Made by a program: the position numbers and the translations under genes
Assembly: GCF_030272615.1 (NCBI RefSeq)
Contig: NC_081410.1
Span: 123,747,640 to 123,811,639, forward strand
Direction of reading: 5' to 3'
Origin: Cryptomeria japonica
Lineage: Eukaryota; Streptophyta; Pinopsida; Cupressales; Cupressaceae
DNA: 64,000 nt
Part shown: piece after piece, positions 57,801 to 64,000 of the stretch
Layout of the letters: every line of letters begins with the position of its first letter
Position numbering within the stretch: position 1 is the stretch's first letter
The notes under the pieces: generated by a model
The model's database searches: none
Seen by the model: only the letters and a program-made list of their open reading frames with translations
Told to the model about the DNA's origin: nothing

Positions 57801-58747
57801 AAAATGCCTTTCGACATGATCTTCCAGAACAGCTGAGCATTCATGATGTTGTCAATGTAATGGAGGGGTAAAAAAGAAAGGAAAGATAAAATATTCAATT
57901 ATTTCCTCAACAAATCTATAAAAGTAGGGAAAAACTCAAATGAGCGATCCAATTTTTATTATGAATTTCTTTTATTTTCAGAATACTTTGTACTAATCAA
58001 TCCAAGGACAAAAATCCTTGAGGTTGCAAGATCCGAGGATGAAAAGCCTCAAAGTCTTAATAGAGTTTGGGAATGAAAACCCTTGGATTCTCAGTTGGTG
58101 ATTCAACCTTGGAATTACGTAGAGCTTCATGAACATTTTTCGTTTTTAGTTTTGGAATTGCTGATCAGTTGAAGAATTAGTCCTAAGTTTTTGTTGAGTG
58201 AGTACTGTAGGCTGTACCATTTCTGACATATCATTTATGTGTGGCTTATTAATATTAGGCCATACACTTTTCTTTTCTGGCCTTTCATGATTGCTAATTT
58301 TTCCTACAGCCCTACTACTTGCAGGAGGATGCCATGCCATGCTAGAACATAGCCATATCATTCATAGAGTGCACTGTAACATTCTAGTATGGAGCTACTT
58401 ATTCTATAACAGCAATTTTTCAGTATTTTGTGACAGCTAATTGGATGTTAGCCATTGTTTAACATCTAGAAGGGTTTTCTTCAGTTTGCTTCAGCAATAT
58501 CAATTGATTTTCTGCCTTTTGTTGTCCCTACAACCAACAGTACAGATCAGTTATTGATCTTTGATTCATACTATTTTATTCGGAGCATTCTTTGGCTATT
58601 GCTTTTGGTTTGTAGAGGAGTTTGCTGTTGCAGTAATCAGAAATATTAGTTAAATTCTGTATTTGTGCCACATAACATATATTATCTTTAGCGCTTAGAG
58701 GATACTTAGAGCTAATTATAAAAATACCACATTTTCATGAGAGCACA
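57801..58747. other. Intron sequence without recognised features
   Basis: No domain, LTR or exon could be supported between the gypsy relic and the copia 3' LTR. Confidence 0.5.
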
Positions 58748-58752
58748 AGCAT

Positions 58753-59596
58753 TGTTTTTAACACTTTCAGATTAATGTAAACTCAGAAAATCAGAATTTA
58801 ATTGCTAACTAAATTGATTAGATGAAAGTTTTATAGTTTTCTAGATTTAAGCATAACCAAGAAATGAAGAAAATAAGAACAAGACACGGTTACCCTGGGA
58901 AAACCTCCTAGGAGGAAAAACCCAGCCAGAAAAGATCCTCAGATCTGATTATGGATTATATTCATATTGAAAATTACAACACTTATCTCAAGTACTTGAA
59001 GGTGATTGCACTTAGGGCTGATAATGTCTTCCACAAGACTGCACTTTCACAAGCATCCCTTTACCACTTCCAACAGCAATCAGGTCCAAACCCTAGGTCT
59101 GCATTATATTGCATATGAAGTCTGCACTTTGTTGGACTGCAACCTTAGCCCTCAGTTCGCTCTCCTCATGGATGAATTTCACACCTTTAATGGCAGATGT
59201 AATTCGTTGGTATAGCAGATGTGATTCGCTGTAGTATTGCTCCTTCAAATTTGCATTAGGCAGATGTAGATATTTCGCATGATGATTTATTGAATGTATT
59301 TGATTGAGGTGAAAGTATCTTTACTTATATGATGCAATATCCATTTATGTCGGCTTATACTAAATTATTGACCTTTAATTTATTGTTTTTCCTTTAACCG
59401 AAATGCATTAGATAGGGTTGGCCCTATTCATGTTTGGCACATTAACTTGCATGTGGCGTGGAGTAGTGTGGGGTTTTATGAGGTGCCGTGAGGTATAGGG
59501 CCCAGCCCTATATGTTGGAGAAGGGGCTGGCCCCTTAGGCGGATTCCATTGTTGCTCAAGGCAATTGGAATCCGCCATCTGTGATTACAATCAACA
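58753..59596 (-). repeat. 3' LTR of the copia element (844 bp)
   Basis: On the + strand it runs from TGTTTTTAACACTTTC to ACAATCAACA. The first 58 bases match 63943-64000 with few differences. On the minus strand a GGTTTTCCCAGGGTAACC stretch near 58895 is typical of plant copia LTRs. Confidence 0.9.
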
Positions 59597-59609
59597 CTTC
59601 CTCTTAATT
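59597..59609 (-). other. Copia polypurine tract
   Basis: On the minus strand AAGAGGAAG directly precedes the 3' LTR start TGTTGATTGTAATC. Confidence 0.75.
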
Positions 59610-59636
59610 AGGGAAGAGAAACATAACCATAATCTT

Positions 59637-59760
59637 CCATCTTGCACACAAGCAAAGAATGGATTACATAATTAGAATATTGTAGTCTTCCATCTTGCAC
59701 ACAAGCATATAATGGAACTACATAATATAATCTTCCAGCTCGCACACAAGCATAGACTGG
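59637..59760 (-). repeat. Hairpin repeat type 1, three copies
   Basis: 26-nt copies lie at 59637-59662, 59690-59715 and 59735-59760. Outer stems are CCAT/ATGG, CCAT/ATGG and CCAG/CTGG, so the third copy has a compensatory pair change. The loop carries CTTGCACACAAGCA, with its own CTTG/CAAG pairing in two copies. They lie between the RNase H stop and the polypurine tract of the copia element. Confidence 0.8.
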
Positions 59761-59762
59761 AT

Positions 59763-59894
59763 CCACCTTACATTGCCCGCAGAGGGTGGAGAGGATCTTT
59801 TCTACCATCTTACATTGCCCGCAGAGGATGGTTAACAATTACTCTTCTCCTTGAGAAGATTACAATACCACCTTACATTGCCCGCAGAGGGTGG
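59763..59894 (-). repeat. Hairpin repeat type 2, three copies
   Basis: 27-nt copies lie at 59763-59789, 59805-59831 and 59868-59894, sharing TTACATTGCCCGCAGAGG. Stems are CCACC/GGTGG, CCATC/GATGG and CCACC/GGTGG. The adjoining outer pair is T-A in copy 1 and A-T in copies 2 and 3. Two positions therefore covary while pairing is kept. Confidence 0.85.
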
Positions 59895-59913
59895 TTTGAT
59901 ACAACACAATGTA

Positions 59914-60552
59914 TCATTGAGGTTGAGACTCCCTCTCAATCAGGGTTTCATTTTCCAAAACACCGAGTCTGTCCTTGAAGTACACAAACTTCACTTTGGA
60001 CAGAGGCTTGGTAAGAATATCTGCAACCTGCTCATCAGTGCTGACATACTTCAGCTGAATGGCACCTCTTTGCATCATATCTTGAATGAAGTGATAATGA
60101 GTTTTCACATGTTTTGACCTGTCATGAAACACTGGATTGATAGACATTTTGATACAACTCTGATTATCACAATGAATAACTATAGGATCCCAAGGCTGAC
60201 CAAATAGCCCAGCAAGAAGCTTACAAAACCACACTGCTTCTCTAGAAGCTACGCTTGCTGCAATATACTCAGCTTTAGCAGTACTTAGTGTCACTGAGGA
60301 TTGTTTTCTGCAAGCCCAAGAGATCATTGTGGATCCTAAGTTGAAAGAAATGCTGGAAGTGCTTTTCCTGTCTTTGACGCTTCCAGCCCAATCTGCATCT
60401 GAATAACCTTCCAAGGTTATTGAAGTGTTAAGTGGATAATTCAGCCCATAACCAACTGTGCCTCGCAAGTATCTTAGGATGGCTTGGCTGCAACAAGATG
60501 AACATGTTTGGGCATGCTCATGAACTGGCTGAGAGCATTCACTGCAAAGCAT
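59914..60552 (-). pseudogene. Copia RNase H
   Basis: The minus-strand frame covers RYLRGTVGYGLNYPL, the RNase H start GYSDADWAGSVKDRKSTS, AKAEYIAASVASREAVW, VIHCDNQSCIKM, HVKTHYHFIQDMM and the family ending EQVADILTKPL, with a stop at 59914. Catalytic acids (D of SDADW, E of KAEY, D of HCDN) are present. It removes the RNA strand during element replication. The frame is intact here but is shifted relative to the RT part upstream. Confidence 0.9.
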
Positions 60553-61424
60553 ATGTCTGGCATAGTGTTTACTAGATACATCAGAAATCCAATGAACTGC
60601 CTGTACTCCGATGGATCTGCAAAATCAGAGTTAGCTGCAGAAACACTTAACTTCTTTAAGTTAGATTCCATAGGAGTAGACATAGGTTTACAATCCATCA
60701 TTCTAAATCTTTTCAAGATATCAATAGTATACTTTCCTTGACTTAGAAAAATTTCATTAGATCTTTGCTATACTTCTAGACCTAGAAAATAATGCATTAG
60801 ACCTAAGTCTTTCATTTCAAATTCTGAAGCTAGTTCTTTCTTGCATCTAACGATAAGTTCATCTTTACCAGTAAGAAATAAATCATCCACGTACAAAACT
60901 CGAATTAGCATTTCATCATTGGATAACTTAAAGTAGATGTTAGAGTCAGCATCATTTTTATAAAAGCGTAAACTTAACAAGTATTTATCAATTCTTTCAT
61001 ACCAAGCACAAGGAGCCTGTTTAAGGCCATACAAAGCTTTCTTCAACCGGCACACATAAGTTATTCTATCCTGAATCTCCTAACCCTCAGGTTGCTGAAT
61101 GTAGACCTCTTCCTCAATGACACCATTAAGGAAGGCAGTCTTAACATCCATCTGATGTAGCTTCCAACCTCTAGCAGCAGCAATAACTATTATAGTTCTA
61201 ATAGAAGTATATCTAGCAATAGGAGCAAATGTTTCTTCATAGTCTATGCTTTCCTTTTGAGAAAAACCACAAGCTACAAATCTAGCCTTATATTTTTCAA
61301 TACTACCATCAACATTATGTTTAATTTTAAATAACCATTTAGAGGTAACAACAGATTTACCTTTGGGTCTGCGCACAATATCCCAAACATCATTCTTGAT
61401 GATTGACTGATACTCTTCATCCAT
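60474..61424 (-). pseudogene. Copia reverse transcriptase
   Basis: Segments in order are KYKARFVACGFSQKESIDYE, TFAPIARYTSIRTI, GWKLHQMDVKTAFLNGVIEE (first catalytic Asp in QMDV), LKKALYGLKQAPCAWYERID, the active-site box LYVDDLFLTGKDE, EFEMKDLGLMHYFLGLEV, and the connection ILKRFRMMDCKPMSTPME and PDICFAVNALSQFM. A stop interrupts after QQPEG (near 61078), another after FLGLEV (near 60766), and the frame changes to RNase H near 60480. All key RT residues are retained. Confidence 0.9.
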
Positions 61425-61505
61425 AGCAAGCTTTCAGGCATGATGGTTCAAGGTTTCTTCAACATTGCAAGGTTCAGATTCAATGAGATTGCACATCAAT
61501 GCAAC

Positions 61506-62784
61506 TTAGTTGGAGAATACTTGAGATCTCTTGGTTTCACGGAAGGTGCCACTGGGAGCATTCATGGCCTCTGGTGGATCATTATGTTCTTCTTGAGGTG
61601 GAGGTTCAACAGGTTCCCTCTGAATCTCAGGGTTAATATCAACATTCATATCTTGATTGTCATTAGCTTCATCAATAACAAAAGAACCTTTTGATTTCTT
61701 AAAAATAATATCTTCTTCAAAAGTAACATCCCTACTTACCTCAACATACCTTTGACCAGGGATATAGATCCTGAAGGCCTTGGAGGATTCACTGTATCTG
61801 ACTAGCATGCCTTTCTTCCCGGAGGGCTCCAACTTGGTTCGGCTTTCTTTGGGCACATGAACATAAATAGGACTTCCAAAAATTCTGAGGTGACTGATGT
61901 CCGGTTTGGATCCTGTGAAGGCTTCTTCAGGGTTCATGTTCTTTAGAACACGGTGTGGACATCTATTTTGGATATATACGGCTGTTCTAGAAGCCTCAGC
62001 CCATAGAAGGGTGTGCAAATCTTGATCATGAATCATAGCCTTTGCATCCTCAACAATAGTCCTATTCTTTTTTTCAGCAACTCCATTTTGCTGAGGATTG
62101 TATGGAACACAAAACTCCCTCTTAATTCCTGACTCAACACAAAAATCATAAAAGCTACCGGAGGTGTACTCACCTCCATTGTCAGATCTTAAACATTTAA
62201 TTCTTTTACCAGAGGAGTTTTCAGTTATGCCTTAAACTCTTTAAATTTACTTAAGACTTCATCAGATTCTTTAGATTTCAAGAAGTAGATCCAAGTTGTC
62301 CTAGAGAAATCATCTATGAAGATTACGTAATAAAGAAATCCACTAGGAGATGCTATAGACATAGGACCACATAAATCAGAGTGAACAAGTTCTAGTTTAT
62401 CTTTAGCTCTATTTTCACTTTTATGAAAAGGACTTTTAACATTTTTACCTATAGCACAACCTTTGCAATTATTATCATGAATTTGACTGAGTTTAGGCAT
62501 ACCTTTGACTAACTTTTCAAAGAGGGAAGTGCTTGATATTGTAAGTGTCCAAGTCTTCTATGCCATAACTCATAGGATTCAGGAGCCTCATTAATGAGGG
62601 CTTGAACAGGGTTAGTAGAGAGCTTATAAAGACTATCATATCTATTACCGATTACACGAGCAGATTTAAAACTAGATTTCTTAGGCCAGGCAAGTACTTT
62701 TCCCTCAGAAAATGCAATTTGATAACCTTTATCTTCTAGAGCAGAAATGGAAATTAAGTTTATTTTAATTTTAGGAACAAACAA
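61506..62784 (-). pseudogene. Copia pre-integrase and integrase
   Basis: The pre-integrase motif ELWHRRLGHLQYQALPSL is followed by a frameshift, then CKGCAIGKNVKSPFH (zinc-binding Cys pair), ELVHSDLCGPM with the first catalytic Asp, and FIDDFSRTTWIYFLKSKES. After a stop and frame change it continues with the core and the C-terminal part, including LHTLLWAEASRTAVYIQNRC, HLRIFGSPIYVHVPKE and KGMLVRYSESSKAFRIY. Integrase joins element DNA to the genome. The frame is broken near 62509, 62225 and 62040. Confidence 0.88.
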
Positions 62785-62853
62785 GATGTCACTAAGGTGA
62801 AGTGAAACACCAGAATCTAAATTTAAAGTAGTGCTAGAACCTCTTACCGAATA

Positions 62854-63870
62854 TCAAGCATCATCACCAATTACCACGTGGAGGCTGGTATCCTTTTCTA
62901 CTGAGTCTGAAAGCTGATCACGGTAGCCTGTGATGTGTCTGGAAGCACCACTATCAATCAACCATGTATTACTGTCTGTAGGTATGCTGCTTGACAGTGC
63001 AGAGATGAATAAGAAGTCACCATTTTGTTCTAAGACTACATTTAGGTTGGCTTCTCTTTGAGTAGGATCATTTTGACATTCTTTAGCATAGTGACCAAAT
63101 TTGTCACATCTGAAACATCGAACACGAGAGATATCTTTTGGTTTCTTCCAAGAGTGCTGAGAACTAGATGGTCTGAATTCCTTATTTCTCTTTGGATAAC
63201 GCTTCTTCCAATTTCCTCCTTTCTTGCATTGGGCAGTAAGCATGTGTTGGTCATCTACATGAGGACTTTTGGTTTGCCCTCTTGTGATCAGGCGAGACTC
63301 TTCTTGAATGCAATCATTCTTAAGGCGATCAAGGGTAGGTAGCTCAGTTCTACCACTTATAGTTTGAATAAAAGACTCCCATGAGTGAGGTAAACCATTT
63401 AGAACAATCATGACAAGGTCTTTGTCTTCCATGTTATGTCCAATTGAACCTAGCTGATTCTTTAGTTTTGAAATTTTCATAAAGTAGGAAATAACAAAAT
63501 CTTTTTTTGCCATTTTGATATTAAGTAGTTGCTGTCTTAAAGTAATTGCCCTATTGAGATTGTTAATTTCATATGTACCTTGTAGATGGCTGAACATTTC
63601 CCTTGCAGTAGTGAATGATTCAATAGAGGTGACTAGGTGGTCTTTAACTGAATCAATGAGAACCTTTCTGGCCTTGACAACATCCTTTTTGAATTGTTTT
63701 AGCTCAGCTACATCCGTAGGTTCAGTTAGCTCTTTTGCTTCTATGAAGTGAAGAAGATCTTCTTCCTCTAGAGCCAACATGATTCGAACCTTCCATGCAA
63801 CAAAATTAAGATTCCCATCAAGCCTATCTTCAACTTTCAACCCCATTGACCTGACCTGTGAATGAGACAA
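62854..63870 (-). pseudogene. Copia Gag and protease
   Basis: The 338-residue frame begins MSHSQVRSMGLKVEDRLDG at ATG 63868-63870, 58 bp after the primer-binding site. The Gag domain (UBN2-like) covers about residues 20-195 with NFVAWKVRIMLALEEEDLL and LNGLPHSWESFIQTISG. The zinc knuckle CFRCDKFGHYAKEC is at 252-265. The protease site WLIDSGASRHITG has DSG at 306-308. A TGA at 62851-62853 ends the frame, but the same frame continues open beyond it into protease and pre-integrase sequence, so this is a single nonsense change. The Gag part is intact. Confidence 0.92.
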
Positions 63871-63927
63871 AAAATCTGGAAATAAAGTAGTCCTAATTCT
63901 GAAATCTGAAAGTTGATCTAGCCCATA

Positions 63928-63939
63928 GCTCTGATACCA
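63928..63939 (-). other. Copia primer-binding site
   Basis: On the minus strand TGGTATCAGAGC lies three bases from the 5' LTR end. It is the standard initiator-Met type. Confidence 0.9.
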
Positions 63940-63942
63940 TGT

Positions 63943-64000
63943 TGTTTTTAACTCTTTCAGATTAATGTAAACTCAGAAAATCAAAATTTAATTGCTAACT
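63943..64000 (-). repeat. 5' LTR of the copia element, partial
   Basis: It starts TGTTTTTAACTCTTTC and matches 58753-58810 with few substitutions. The remaining ~790 bp lie beyond the window. Confidence 0.9.

Larger units (their letters stand above)
58753..64000 (-). mobile_element. Copia-type retrotransposon, extends beyond the window
   Basis: The minus-strand order is 5' LTR (63943 onward, cut by the window end), primer-binding site (63928-63939), Gag, protease, integrase, reverse transcriptase, RNase H, a hairpin-repeat region, a polypurine tract and the 3' LTR (58753-59596). The copia order (integrase before RT) is clear. Coding is nearly complete but broken by at least two substitution-type stops (62851, near 60767), another stop near 61078, and frameshifts (near 62510, after 62225 and near 61500). 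Left flank AGCAT (58748-58752) is the expected duplication; the other side is outside the window. Confidence 0.92.

Overview
This is nuclear plant DNA, most likely from a gymnosperm such as a conifer (inference). It is AT-rich, packed with nested LTR retrotransposons, and carries one split protein-coding gene whose introns run to tens of kilobases. There are no bacterial, organellar or CRISPR-like features.

The only recognisable host gene is ETFQO (electron-transfer flavoprotein:ubiquinone oxidoreductase, mitochondrial), on the + strand. Five exons (28812-28918, 29161-29242, 29328-29439, 54934-54980, 55112-55186) join into 141 uninterrupted codons from the middle of the protein. The other exons lie outside the window. 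Nearly everything else is therefore intron: more than 28.8 kb upstream of the first visible exon, 25,494 bp between the third and fourth, and more than 8.8 kb after the fifth.

Upstream intron (1-28811): a hAT-like element with an 8-bp target duplication (2131-7033) is interrupted by a 2.4-kb solo LTR (3235-5600). An old copia element (9129-21670) is interrupted by an 8.9-kb non-autonomous copia-type element (11273-20153) that encodes Gag and protease but no integrase or reverse transcriptase. A second copy of the 2.4-kb LTR, inverted, lies at 26359-28686 and ends 125 bp before exon A.

Giant intron (29440-54933): a degenerate retroelement ORF of unknown function on the - strand (30756-36150) is split by a second, inverted copy of the hAT-like element (32472-34776) that carries a SINE. 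Then come a degenerate ~70-bp repeat array (36900-37720), a solo LTR (38649-39553), a minus-strand LTR end (to 40067), a 2.1-kb non-autonomous LTR element (42805-44944), and a three-level nest (45320-53241: solo LTR, then an RT-less gypsy element, then a hAT-like element). Last is a 334-bp TRIM element (54384-54717) whose 135-bp LTRs each contain a tRNA-like sequence with Pol III A and B boxes.

Downstream intron (55187-64000): a decayed gypsy integrase (about 56450-57800) and most of a minus-strand copia element (58753 to beyond 64000) with Gag, protease, integrase, RT and RNase H, broken by a few stops and frameshifts. Its 3' noncoding region holds six short hairpin repeats with compensatory base changes.

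The two strongest leads are the tRNA-bearing miniature LTR element and the covarying hairpin series. Element boundaries were fixed by LTR ends, primer-binding sites, polypurine tracts and target-site duplications read directly from the sequence. Family names rest on recognised protein motifs, without any database search.
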